NCBI GenBank assembly: GCA_029572815.1
Contig: JAKPUQ010000190.1
Span: 1-63,476, forward strand
Length of the DNA stretch: 63,476 nucleotides
Reading direction: 5' to 3'
Source of the DNA: Bacillota bacterium
Lineage (GTDB): Bacteria; Bacillota; Clostridia; Oscillospirales; Ruminococcaceae
The notes under the pieces were generated by a model. That model was not told where the DNA came from. It did not search any database and was given only the letters and a program-made list of their open reading frames with translations. This document shows, in pieces, positions 9,944 to 17,697 of this stretch. The position numbers and the translations under genes were made by a program. Numbering within the stretch: the first letter of the stretch is position 1; the number at the start of each line of letters is the position of its first letter.

Positions 9944-10307
9944 GATCAGCGCGGTCATCATACTGCTGCTCATTGGACTGAGCGTGTATTCAAGCCTGTG
10001 GGTGAACCGCCGCTGCGGCAATATGCTGGAAAAACTCGGCGTTATATCGGAGCTTGCGGAGAGGGGAGAAACCGATGAGGCGGCTGTCCGAGCAGGAGCG
10101 CTCAGCGCAGAGTGGGAGGACTTCCGCACTAAAGCGTCAGTGCTGCTGAAGTACGACAGGCTGACGGACGTAGACAGGATATTCTCGCGGATAGTCCATC
10201 TTGCGGAGAACGACAGCGAGGAGCTCCAGTCCGAGCTTGCAGAACTCCGGGATATGCTGGAGATGATGAAGAGCGGCGAAACACCGAAACTGACGAGTGT
10301 ATTATAA
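9930..10307 (+). CDS. DUF4363 family protein
   Basis: A 125-residue protein with one N-terminal membrane anchor (KISAVIILLLIGLSVYSSL) and a helical extracytoplasmic part rich in Glu and Leu. The layout and its coupling to a DUF421 gene identify it as DUF4363. Translation starts at GTG 9930, inside the end of the upstream gene, with AGGAGGGG before it. Function is unknown; coexpression with the DUF421 protein is likely. Confidence 0.82.
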   Translation: MTRTKISAVIILLLIGLSVYSSLWVNRRCGNMLEKLGVISELAERGETDEAAVRAGALSAEWEDFRTKASVLLKYDRLTDVDRIFSRIVHLAENDSEELQSELAELRDMLEMMKSGETPKLTSVL

Positions 10308-10310
10308 AAA

Positions 10311-10340
10311 AGCTCCCCGGATTTAAGTTCGGGGAGTTTT
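10311..10340. terminator. Rho-independent terminator
   Basis: Stem CTCCCCG/CGGGGAG with T and A tracts on either side. It ends the DUF421-DUF4363 unit. Confidence 0.85.
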
Positions 10341-10405
10341 AAAATTGTTGTTGTGAGTTTAATGTTGAGAAATAACTCTCAACTTTCCACTTCCACCTCT
10401 CAACT
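10341..10405. repeat. Short heptamer-repeat tract
   Basis: Contains GTTGAGA and its complement TCTCAAC as degenerate seven-base units (CTCTCAA, CTTTCCA, CTTCCAC, CTCTCAA). It resembles the arms of the larger palindromic elements of this window but lacks their core. It lies between convergent genes. Confidence 0.55.
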
Positions 10406-10407
10406 TA

Positions 10408-11526
10408 TTACTTTTCAAGAGTTCCGTGTGAGAGCGATTTCAGGTAAGCATTGATGAAGCCGTCGATGTCGCCGTCCATAACAGCCTGTATATTGCCGTT
10501 TTCAAAGCCTGTACGGGTGTCCTTTACGAGTGTGTAGGGCATGAATACATATGAGCGTATCTGTGAGCCCCATGCAATCTGGTTCTGAACACCTTTGATA
10601 TCCTCGATCTTTTCGAGGTGCTCGCGCTCCTTGATCTCAACAAGCTTTGAACGGAGCATCTTCATGGCGTAGTCCTTGTTCTGGTACTGGCTTCGCTGAG
10701 TCTGGCAGGACACAACGATACCTGTGGGCTTATGGATAAGACGTACAGCTGAGCTGGTCTTGTTTACCTTCTGTCCGCCTGCACCGCTTGAACGGTAAAC
10801 CTCCATTTCGATATCCTCGGGACGGATATCTACCTCTATGGAGTCATCAAGCTCGGGCATAACTTCCAGAGCTGCGAATGAAGTGTGGCGGCGTCCCTGT
10901 GCGTCGAAAGGAGATACACGGACAAGTCTGTGAACGCCTGACTCGGACTTCATGTAGCCGTATGCGTTTTCGCCCTCGATGAGGATAGAAGCGGACTTCA
11001 TACCGGCTTCGTCGCCGTCGAGATAGTCAAGGAGCTCCACCTTGAACTCATGGCGCTCAGCCCAGCGGTTGTACATACGGTAGAGCATTTCTGCCCAGTC
11101 CTGAGCTTCTGTACCGCCTGCACCTGCGTGGAAAGTGAGGATAGCGTTGGCGTTGTCATACTCGCCGTTAAGTAGAGTAGCCAGCTTTTCGTCCTCCAGC
11201 TTGGTCTTGAAGGCTTCCGACTCCTTCTTTATCTCCTCGATGTCGCTTTCATCGTCAGCCTCGATAGAGAGCTCGATGAGAGTGATTATATCTTCGAGGT
11301 TCTCGTTGAGCTGGTTGTACTTCTCGATCTTCTTCTCAAGGGACTTCTGCTCCTTGAGCACCTTCTGGGAGTTTTCGAGGTCGTCCCAGAAGCCCTCCTT
11401 GGCAGTCTCCTCGCCAAGCTCTTCAACGCGCTTTTTAGCAGCTTCTATATTCAGAACGTCAGCAAGCTCCGCCATTTCCTTGCGGTAGCCTGTCATTTCG
11501 ACTCTGAGTTCGTCAAGTATGATCAT
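10408..11526 (-). CDS. prfB: Peptide chain release factor 2
   Basis: Class I release factor that reads UAA and UGA and hydrolyses peptidyl-tRNA. It has the RF2 tripeptide SPF (VRVSPFDAQG) and the catalytic GGQ motif (SSGAGGQKVNKTSSAV). From ATG 11526 (AAAGGA upstream) it is 372 residues, the normal size. Many prfB genes need a programmed +1 frameshift near codon 25; here the frame is continuous through that region (ELADVLNIEAAKKRVEE), so none is required. The downstream side ends in a heptamer-repeat tract. Confidence 0.96.
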   Translation of the reverse strand: MIILDELRVEMTGYRKEMAELADVLNIEAAKKRVEELGEETAKEGFWDDLENSQKVLKEQKSLEKKIEKYNQLNENLEDIITLIELSIEADDESDIEEIKKESEAFKTKLEDEKLATLLNGEYDNANAILTFHAGAGGTEAQDWAEMLYRMYNRWAERHEFKVELLDYLDGDEAGMKSASILIEGENAYGYMKSESGVHRLVRVSPFDAQGRRHTSFAALEVMPELDDSIEVDIRPEDIEMEVYRSSGAGGQKVNKTSSAVRLIHKPTGIVVSCQTQRSQYQNKDYAMKMLRSKLVEIKEREHLEKIEDIKGVQNQIAWGSQIRSYVFMPYTLVKDTRTGFENGNIQAVMDGDIDGFINAYLKSLSHGTLEK

Positions 11527-11613
11527 AGTTTCAAATCCTTTCAAACATAGATACATATATTATATCACAGTTTCGGACGGACTGCAAGTAGAAAATGAGA
11601 AAATTTGCGTTTT

Positions 11614-11645
11614 TTGTAGGGGACGGCGTCCTCGACGTCCCACAA
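11614..11645. repeat. 32-bp imperfect palindrome, left inverted copy
   Basis: Begins TTGTAGGGGACGG and ends GACGTCCCACAA. It matches the reverse complement of 12519-12550 at 30 of 32 positions; the two copies bracket the bulb-lectin gene. A second GC-rich palindrome, GGGCGGATATTATCCGCCC, follows at about 11649. Confidence 0.8.
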
Positions 11646-11685
11646 GTAGGGGCGGATATTATCCGCCCGTGATGTATACGGGCAA

Positions 11686-11710
11686 ACAAAAAGGGCGGCA
11701 AACGCCGCCC
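11686..11710 (-). terminator. Terminator of the bulb-lectin gene
   Basis: On the minus strand GGGCGGC-GTTT-GCCGCCC is followed by five T residues. A smaller hairpin GCCTGT-TT-ACAGGC sits between it and the stop codon. Confidence 0.8.
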
Positions 11711-11731
11711 ATATGCCTGTAAACAGGCTTA

Positions 11732-12364
11732 TTATATCCTGTACATCTTATCCTTACTGCTGTCCCAGATTATCTGGTATTTGCCTTTTAAAGCGCCTGT
11801 TCTGTCATAATAATAACCAGGATAAAAACGGTAAATAAGCAGCCTTCCGTCATTTGTCAGTGCATATTCATAGGCATAGCCCTGATTGGTGGACTGATAT
11901 GTGCTGCAAGTCCCTGTATGTGCTGTTGGTTTGCCTGTTATACCGCTATAAACTACAAGATTTCCGTCAAGCTGGAAACATATCATATCTCCGCCGCCTG
12001 TATCAAATCTAAACACGTTGTAATAAGCATAATCATTTTGAGGAACTCCATTAGCATCTTTTCCGTTTATATATTTTCTGATAGTAAGTACACCGTACCA
12101 TAATGATAAATGATAGTTGCCGTTCCCAAGGTCATCTCCTGAACGATACTTGCTTCCCCATTTGTTCCAGCCATTTATAGTAATACCTCTTACATTTGGT
12201 TCATCTACACAACAAGTATATATAAAGCCCGCTTCATCGCGTAAAACACTATTTCTCGCATTTGCCTCAATAGAGTTAATGCCTATATTCTTAGCTGTTC
12301 CCGTGAAAGGTACTGCTGCCATGACTGCTGCCATTAAAATGCCGATAAATCTTGCTTTTCTCAT
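11732..12364 (-). CDS. Secreted bulb-type (GNA-like) lectin domain protein
   Basis: A 210-residue secreted protein. The N-terminus MRKARFIGILMAAVMAAVPF is a signal peptide. The rest contains B-lectin repeats: FQLDGNLVVYSG fits the Q-x-D-x-N-x-V-x-Y mannose-binding pattern, with a degenerate copy at LTNDGRLLIYR. Such domains bind mannose or occur in bacteriocins and cell-wall proteins; here no other domain is seen, so a surface carbohydrate-binding role is inference. It has a private promoter and terminator. The gene is bracketed by near-identical inverted 32-bp repeats. Confidence 0.8.
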   Translation of the reverse strand: MRKARFIGILMAAVMAAVPFTGTAKNIGINSIEANARNSVLRDEAGFIYTCCVDEPNVRGITINGWNKWGSKYRSGDDLGNGNYHLSLWYGVLTIRKYINGKDANGVPQNDYAYYNVFRFDTGGGDMICFQLDGNLVVYSGITGKPTAHTGTCSTYQSTNQGYAYEYALTNDGRLLIYRFYPGYYYDRTGALKGKYQIIWDSSKDKMYRI

Positions 12365-12413
12365 AAAACCTCTCCTTTTCGTCAGTTATTATAACCGATA
12401 TTAAGATGTGTTC

Positions 12414-12442
12414 ATTATAAAGTATTATCCCCGAAATGTCAA
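12414..12442 (-). promoter_or_regulatory. Promoter of the bulb-lectin gene
   Basis: TTGACA and TATAAT, 17-base spacer, on the minus strand about 50 bases before the start codon. Confidence 0.85.
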
Positions 12443-12518
12443 GCATTTCGGCTAAAAACCGCAATAATTGCATACTGTAGGGACTGGCGTCCCCGACAGC
12501 CCGTCAGTTTCATTGCAA

Positions 12519-12550
12519 TTGTGGGACGCCGAGGACGTCGTCCCCTACAA
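12519..12550. repeat. 32-bp imperfect palindrome, right inverted copy
   Basis: Begins TTGTGGGACGCCG and ends GTCGTCCCCTACAA; the inverted partner of 11614-11645. A diverged copy (TGTAGGGACTGGCGTCC) lies just before it at 12476, so this copy is itself part of a larger hairpin. Confidence 0.8.
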
Positions 12551-12605
12551 TATGTTATTTATATTTGTTGCGTAAAATGCGGACTGCCAAAGGCAGCCCC
12601 TACAA

Positions 12606-12656
12606 AATCTTAGTTCTTAGCTCTTAGTTCTAACAGCTAAAGTCTAACGGCTAAAT
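12606..12656. repeat. Heptamer-repeat tract (CTTAGTT type)
   Basis: Units such as CTTAGTT, CTTAGCT, CTTAGTT are followed by CTAACAG, CTAAAGT, CTAACGG. TTAG and CTAA are complementary, so the tract can fold back. It lies immediately upstream of the valS promoter. Confidence 0.6.
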
Positions 12657-12661
12657 CGGTC

Positions 12662-12690
12662 TTGACAAACGCAATATTATCGTGTATAAT
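12662..12690 (+). promoter_or_regulatory. Promoter of the valS T-box leader
   Basis: A full consensus TTGACA-N17-TATAAT. Confidence 0.9.
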
Positions 12691-12696
12691 AAAAAA

Positions 12697-12966
12697 GTAT
12701 TCAAAGGCGATGATGAAGAGGAGTACGCAGGATACCCGATTTTCAGAGAGCTGCCGCAGGGTGAAAGGCAGTATGAGGGGCTTGCGGAAGTAGCTTCGGA
12801 GCTTCGCGTGCCAACGGCTTTTGCTCAGTAGTATGCGGCGTGATCCTCACGTTACAGGGGAAGAAGCTAAGCGGCTTCGCAGAGTGCGGGAGAATGCTCC
12901 CGAATTCAGGTGGTAACACGGACTTTAGTTCGCCCTGGACCTATAACGGTTCAGGGCGTTTTTAAT
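12697..12966 (+). ncRNA. T-box leader of valS
   Basis: A cis-acting RNA that senses uncharged tRNA and lets transcription continue into valS. It has the Stem I opening (AGAGAGCTG, then GGGTGAAAGGCAG), the antiterminator bulge sequence AGGTGGTAACACGG at 12908-12921, and an intrinsic terminator CGCCCTG/CAGGGCG plus Ts at 12931-12963. A GTA triplet (Val) in GCGGAAGTAGCTTCGG lies where the specifier is expected; that reading is inferred from position. Confidence 0.9.
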
Positions 12967-13105
12967 TCATAATGCATAATTATTAATGCATAATTGAATG
13001 TGTCAGCTTCGCTGACAAATCTGAATTATTCTGCTTTGTACTGTTAAAATATATCGCCGTAAGGCGATACCGCCAATTATGAATTATGCATTATGCATTA
13101 TGAAT
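12963..13105. repeat. Palindromic heptamer-arm element, copy C (different core)
   Basis: The left arm is built from AATTCAT, AATGCAT and AATTATT units and the right arm from complementary AATTATG and CATTATG units. The centre holds hairpins TGTCAGC-TTC-GCTGACA and ATCGCC-GTAA-GGCGAT. The design matches the elements at 1-142 and 18974-19156, but the core sequence differs. It lies between the T-box terminator and the valS ribosome site, so it is part of the valS mRNA. Confidence 0.7.
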
Positions 13106-13126
13106 TGACTGAAAGGAAGATCAAGA

Positions 13127-15748
13127 ATGGCAAAGGAACTTGCAAAGGCATACGATCCCAAGGACTTTGAGGACCGAATTTATGCCGCATGGAACGAGAA
13201 GGGCTGCTTCCGCGCAGAGGCTGACCCCAAGAAGACACCCTATACTATAGTTATCCCCCCTCCGAACATCACAGGACAGCTCCACATGGGACACGCTCTT
13301 GATGAGACTCTTCAGGATATCCTTATCCGCTGGAAGAGAATGAGCGGCTACAGCGCACTGTGGCTCCCCGGTACAGATCACGCTGCTATCGCAACAGAGG
13401 CTAAGATCGTTGAGGCTATGCGCAAGGAAGGCGTTACCAAGGAGGATCTGGGACGCGAGGGCTTCATGAAGCGCGCATGGGAGTGGAAGAAGCAGTACGG
13501 CGGCCGTATCGTTGAGCAGCTGAAGAAGCTGGGCTCATCATGCGACTGGTCAAGAGAGCGCTTCACCATGGACGAGGGCTGCTCAAAGGCAGTTAAGGAA
13601 GTTTTCATCAAGTACTACGAAAAAGGCCTTATTTACAGAGGCGAGCGTATAATCAACTGGTGTCCCAAGTGTAAGACCTCACTTTCCGATGCTGAGGTTA
13701 CTTACGAGGATCAGGCAGGCCATTTCTGGCACCTCCGCTATAAGATCAAGGACTCCGACGGCTATCTGGAGCTTGCTACCACTCGTCCCGAGACTCTCCT
13801 CGGCGATACAGCTGTTGCTGTAAACCCCAAGGACGAGCGCTACACAGACCTCGTCGGCAAGACAGTTATTCTTCCTATCGTTCATCGTGAGATACCCATT
13901 GTTGCCGATGATTATGTTGAGATGGACTTCGGTACAGGTGTCGTTAAGATCACACCTGCTCACGACCCCAACGACTTCGAGGTAGGTCTCCGTCATAACC
14001 TGCCTGTTATCAACGTAATGAACGACGACGCCACCATCGTTGACGACTGTCCCGCATATGCAGGCATGGACCGCTATGAGGCAAGAAAGAAGATAGTCGA
14101 GGATCTCGAAAAGGAAGGCGCTCTCGTAAAGATAGAGGAATACAGCCATAACGTCGGAACCTGCTACCGCTGCGGAACTACCGTAGAGCCCAAGGTCTCC
14201 ACACAGTGGTTCGTAAAGATGAAGCCCCTTGCAGAGCCTGCTATAAAGGCTGTAAAGAACGGCGACACCAAGTTCGTTCCCGAGCGCTTTGACAAGATAT
14301 ACTTCCACTGGCTTGAAAATATCAAGGACTGGTGTATCTCCCGTCAGATCTGGTGGGGACATCAGATACCTGCATTCTACTGCGACGAGTGCGGCGAGAT
14401 GGTTGTTACCAAGGAGAGCAGCGCAGTTTGTCCCAAGTGCGGCAAGCCCATGAGACAGGATCCAGATACTCTCGATACATGGTTCAGTTCTGCGCTCTGG
14501 CCTTTCTCCACACTTGGCTGGCCCGAGAACACAGAGGACCTGAAGTACTTCTATCCCACAAATACTCTCGTAACAGGTTATGACATCATCTTCTTCTGGG
14601 TAATCAGAATGATGTTCAGCGGACTTGAGAACATGGGCAAGGTTCCCTTTGACACTGTTCTTATCCACGGACTTGTCCGTGACTCACAGGGACGCAAGAT
14701 GTCCAAGTCACTGGGCAACGGTATCGATCCCCTTGAGGTCATCAACGAGTACGGTGCAGACGCACTGAGATTTATGCTGGCAACAGGCAACTCACCCGGA
14801 AACGATATGCGTTATATCGACGACAAGGTAAAGGCTGCAAGAAACTTCGCAAACAAGCTCTGGAACGCTTCACGTTTCATCATGATGAATCTTCCCGAGG
14901 ACTTCGAGTTCAAGGGACTTCCCGATGAGCTTGAGCTTGAGGACAAGTGGCTGGTGAATAAGTTCAATCAGCTGGCTAAGGAAGTGGGCGAGAATCTCGA
15001 CAGATACGAGCTGGGCGTTGCTTCACAGAAGATCTACGACTTTATCTGGGACGTTTACTGCGACTGGTACATTGAGCTGACAAAGCCCCGTATCCAGGCA
15101 GGCGGCGAGACCATGGCAAAGGCACAGGCAGTTCTGGTATGGGCAATGCAGGGAATGCTGAAGCTCCTTCACCCCTTCATGCCTTTCATCACAGAGGAGA
15201 TCTGGCAGGTGCTCAATAACGAGAAGTCAATGATAATCCTGGAGACTTACCCCACATACGATCCTGCTATCGACTTCACCGCAGAGGAGAAGGACTTCGA
15301 GAAGATAATCTCCGCTATCAAGGCAGTCCGCAACGTCCGCACAGAGATGAACGTACCTCCGTCGGTAAAGGCAAAGCTCTTTATCGAGACTGCCGACAAG
15401 GCACTGTTCGACTCCTGCTCACTGTTCTTCGAGAAGCTGGCATCTGCTTCCGCAGTAGAAACAGGGGATAAGTTCGATATCCCCGATTCTGCCAACGCAG
15501 TAACCGATACCGCACGTATCTTCATTCCTATGGACGAGCTCGTTGACAAGGAGAAGGAGATCGCCCGTCTCGAAAAGGAGAAGGCAAAGGTACAGAAGGA
15601 CATCGACTTCCTCGGCGGAAAGCTTAATAATCAGGGCTTTATCGCTAAGGCTCCCGCACAGCTCATTGAGGCTGAAAAGGCAAAGCTTGCAAAGGCAGAG
15701 GAGAAGATGGCAAAGATAGAGCAGTCCATCGCTGCATTCAGAAAGTGA
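13127..15748 (+). CDS. valS: Valyl-tRNA synthetase
   Basis: Class I synthetase charging tRNA-Val, 873 residues. The HIGH motif is in PPNITGQLHMGHAL and the KMSKS motif in GRKMSKSLGNG. An editing (CP1) domain lies between them, with TTRPETLLGDTAVAVNP. CYRCGTTVEPKVSTQWF is conserved in ValS, and the C-terminal coiled-coil arm is clear (LVDKEKEIARLEKEKAKV). The start at 13127 follows GAAAGGAAG. It is controlled by the T-box upstream and ends at a terminator. Confidence 0.98.
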   Translation: MAKELAKAYDPKDFEDRIYAAWNEKGCFRAEADPKKTPYTIVIPPPNITGQLHMGHALDETLQDILIRWKRMSGYSALWLPGTDHAAIATEAKIVEAMRKEGVTKEDLGREGFMKRAWEWKKQYGGRIVEQLKKLGSSCDWSRERFTMDEGCSKAVKEVFIKYYEKGLIYRGERIINWCPKCKTSLSDAEVTYEDQAGHFWHLRYKIKDSDGYLELATTRPETLLGDTAVAVNPKDERYTDLVGKTVILPIVHREIPIVADDYVEMDFGTGVVKITPAHDPNDFEVGLRHNLPVINVMNDDATIVDDCPAYAGMDRYEARKKIVEDLEKEGALVKIEEYSHNVGTCYRCGTTVEPKVSTQWFVKMKPLAEPAIKAVKNGDTKFVPERFDKIYFHWLENIKDWCISRQIWWGHQIPAFYCDECGEMVVTKESSAVCPKCGKPMRQDPDTLDTWFSSALWPFSTLGWPENTEDLKYFYPTNTLVTGYDIIFFWVIRMMFSGLENMGKVPFDTVLIHGLVRDSQGRKMSKSLGNGIDPLEVINEYGADALRFMLATGNSPGNDMRYIDDKVKAARNFANKLWNASRFIMMNLPEDFEFKGLPDELELEDKWLVNKFNQLAKEVGENLDRYELGVASQKIYDFIWDVYCDWYIELTKPRIQAGGETMAKAQAVLVWAMQGMLKLLHPFMPFITEEIWQVLNNEKSMIILETYPTYDPAIDFTAEEKDFEKIISAIKAVRNVRTEMNVPPSVKAKLFIETADKALFDSCSLFFEKLASASAVETGDKFDIPDSANAVTDTARIFIPMDELVDKEKEIARLEKEKAKVQKDIDFLGGKLNNQGFIAKAPAQLIEAEKAKLAKAEEKMAKIEQSIAAFRK

Positions 15749-15779
15749 TCGCTTTCACTCAAGTGTATATAAAAACAAT

Positions 15780-15804
15780 AAGCTCCCCGATTTTCGGGGA
15801 GCTT
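15780..15804. terminator. Shared terminator between valS and htrA
   Basis: Stem AGCTCCCCG/CGGGGAGCT between convergent genes, with a loose T-rich stretch on each strand. Confidence 0.75.
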
Positions 15805-15841
15805 ATCTTATATTAAAATGAAGAAGTGAAAAATGAAAAAC

Positions 15842-17431
15842 TTATTCTGCGTCCTCGTCAGGTGCAAGGAAATCGGGGACATCTATCTTACCTGACTTGC
15901 TCTTCTTTGAAGACTTTTCTGTGGTCTCCTCTTCAGACTCCTCAGCCTCGTCAGCTTTCTCAGCTTCCTCGGGCTCGTTCTCTTCCTCAGACTTGGCGTT
16001 CTTATTTTTCTTAGCCCCGGTAGTTTCTTCCTCGGGCTCTTCCTCGTTCTCGGGGTCCTCATACTCCTGCTCGTCGAGAGTTACTTTTACAGTCTTTTCA
16101 TCGCCGTTTCTGAAGATAGTCAGCTCGAACTCTTCGCCTGCGGAGTGCTTGTTCTTCTTTGCAACAAGCTCTGCTGTTGTAGTTACCTTCTCGCCGTCAG
16201 CCTCAACGATGATGTCGCCTTCCTCAAGACCTGCCTTGTCAGCGGCACTGTCCTCGTTGATCTTCTTGATCATTACGCCAACAGGGAGATTGTACATCTC
16301 AGCAGCAGCCTCGGATATAGCCTGACAGCTGATGCCCAGCTGGGGCTTGCCTGTAACGTGACCGTACTTCATTATATCGTCAATGATAGCAGCAGCCTCG
16401 TTGGAGGGGATAGCAAAGCCGAGACCCTCGATAGAAGCCTCCGATGAACCGTAGGATGAGGACATCTTTGAGGAGTTGATACCGATTACCTGACCGTACT
16501 TGTTGATAAGAGGACCGCCTGAGTTTCCTGAGTTGATAGCGGTGTCGGTCTGGATAAGGTTCATAGCCTTGTCGTTGATAGTGATGTCACGGTCAAGACC
16601 TGAGATCATACCGCCTGTAACGGTGTTCCTTAGCTCAAAGCCGAGAGGGTTGCCGATTGCGATGACCGATTCACCAAGCTGGAGCTCGTCGCTGTTGCCG
16701 AATTCAGCAGGTGTAAGGCCTGTTTCGTCTATTTTCAGGACTGCCAGATCAAGGTCTACATCATAGCCTATGACCTCAGCTTCGTAGGTCTCATCGTCGC
16801 CAAGGAGAATATTTACTTCCTTTGCAAGACCTGCGCCGTACTCGCTGTCATAGATAACGTGAGCGTTTGTAACGATATAGCCGTTTTCTGTTACCACAAC
16901 GCCTGTACCTGTGCCCTTGTATATGTTGGTCTGAGGAGCAGATTCGCCGTAGTCATATCCGCCGAAGCCTCCGAAGCCGCCGAAACCGAAATTGAAGAAG
17001 TCATCGGGGATAACGGACTGGCTCTGCATTGTTACCTCAAATGAGGACTCAACACCTACAACAGAGGGGAGCACCTTCTTGACGATCTCCTCGTTTGTGA
17101 GAGCCTTGCCGTCCGACTCAACGGGCTCGATGATGCTGATGTTCTGAGCGATGATCGAGGAATCTGTGTCCTTTGTGCTCTTGAGAACTGTCTCCTCCTC
17201 TTCTTCTGTAACAGCAGCACGGTTGAAGTTCTCGCCTGCGAAGTAGCGGTATGTACCGATAGAACCTGCTGATACAACTGCCATAGCCATTACCAGAGCA
17301 GCTGCCTTGAGACCTGTATGCTTCTTGGGCTTCTTGGGAGAATTTCCTCCGTCAGTGCTGAAGCCCTGATAGTTGTTTCCGTTTCCCTCGGGGTTTGTAT
17401 TGTTATTGTATGTGTAATTGTACTCATTCAT
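15842..17431 (-). CDS. htrA: Membrane-anchored HtrA/DegP serine protease with PDZ domain
   Basis: A 529-residue trypsin-like quality-control protease. An Asn-rich cytoplasmic N-terminus (about 45 residues) precedes one membrane helix (AAALVMAMAVVSAGSIGTY). The protease domain shows the triad: His in VTNAHVI, Asp in DVDLDLAVLKID, Ser in NSGNSGGPL. A PDZ domain follows (about residues 355-440), with GLEEGDIIVEADGEKV. The last 85 or so residues are a low-complexity Glu/Lys tail that ordinary HtrA lacks. I use ATG 17431; a GTG nine bases earlier is too close to the AAAGGA site. Confidence 0.94.
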   Translation of the reverse strand: MNEYNYTYNNNTNPEGNGNNYQGFSTDGGNSPKKPKKHTGLKAAALVMAMAVVSAGSIGTYRYFAGENFNRAAVTEEEEETVLKSTKDTDSSIIAQNISIIEPVESDGKALTNEEIVKKVLPSVVGVESSFEVTMQSQSVIPDDFFNFGFGGFGGFGGYDYGESAPQTNIYKGTGTGVVVTENGYIVTNAHVIYDSEYGAGLAKEVNILLGDDETYEAEVIGYDVDLDLAVLKIDETGLTPAEFGNSDELQLGESVIAIGNPLGFELRNTVTGGMISGLDRDITINDKAMNLIQTDTAINSGNSGGPLINKYGQVIGINSSKMSSSYGSSEASIEGLGFAIPSNEAAAIIDDIMKYGHVTGKPQLGISCQAISEAAAEMYNLPVGVMIKKINEDSAADKAGLEEGDIIVEADGEKVTTTAELVAKKNKHSAGEEFELTIFRNGDEKTVKVTLDEQEYEDPENEEEPEEETTGAKKNKNAKSEEENEPEEAEKADEAEESEEETTEKSSKKSKSGKIDVPDFLAPDEDAE

Positions 17432-17637
17432 AATGATCACTTTTCCTTTCAGATTATCTCTCTGAGGTTCTCCCTCAGCCTGTGATTATATTATATTGGG
17501 CATATGTGAAATAAGTTTGCGGTAATTGTATCGTTTTAAGGAAGCTTTTGTGTATTTTTTTTCACATTGTAGCCCCTTATGTGAAAACTATGTTAAACCT
17601 GCGATGAAAATGCCTTGAAATAATGATATGTTCCCCC

Positions 17638-17666
17638 TTGCATTCTTACTTAATGTGTGATATAAT
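17638..17666 (+). promoter_or_regulatory. Promoter of the CorC-type gene
   Basis: TTGCAT and TATAAT with a 17-base spacer, 32 bases before the start. Confidence 0.75.
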
Positions 17667-17697
17667 AAAAACATTATATATTAAGGAAAGGAATTAT

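Noticed and set aside
10408..11526. Programmed +1 frameshift in prfB
   Set aside because: The frame is continuous through the usual shift site and the protein is full length without it.
12606..12656. CRISPR array or tandem repeat locus
   Set aside because: Units are only seven bases, degenerate and lack spacers; no cas genes are present anywhere in the window.
13679..14668. Open frame of 329 codons antisense to valS
   Set aside because: Shadow of the strongly biased valS codons; product matches no family pattern.
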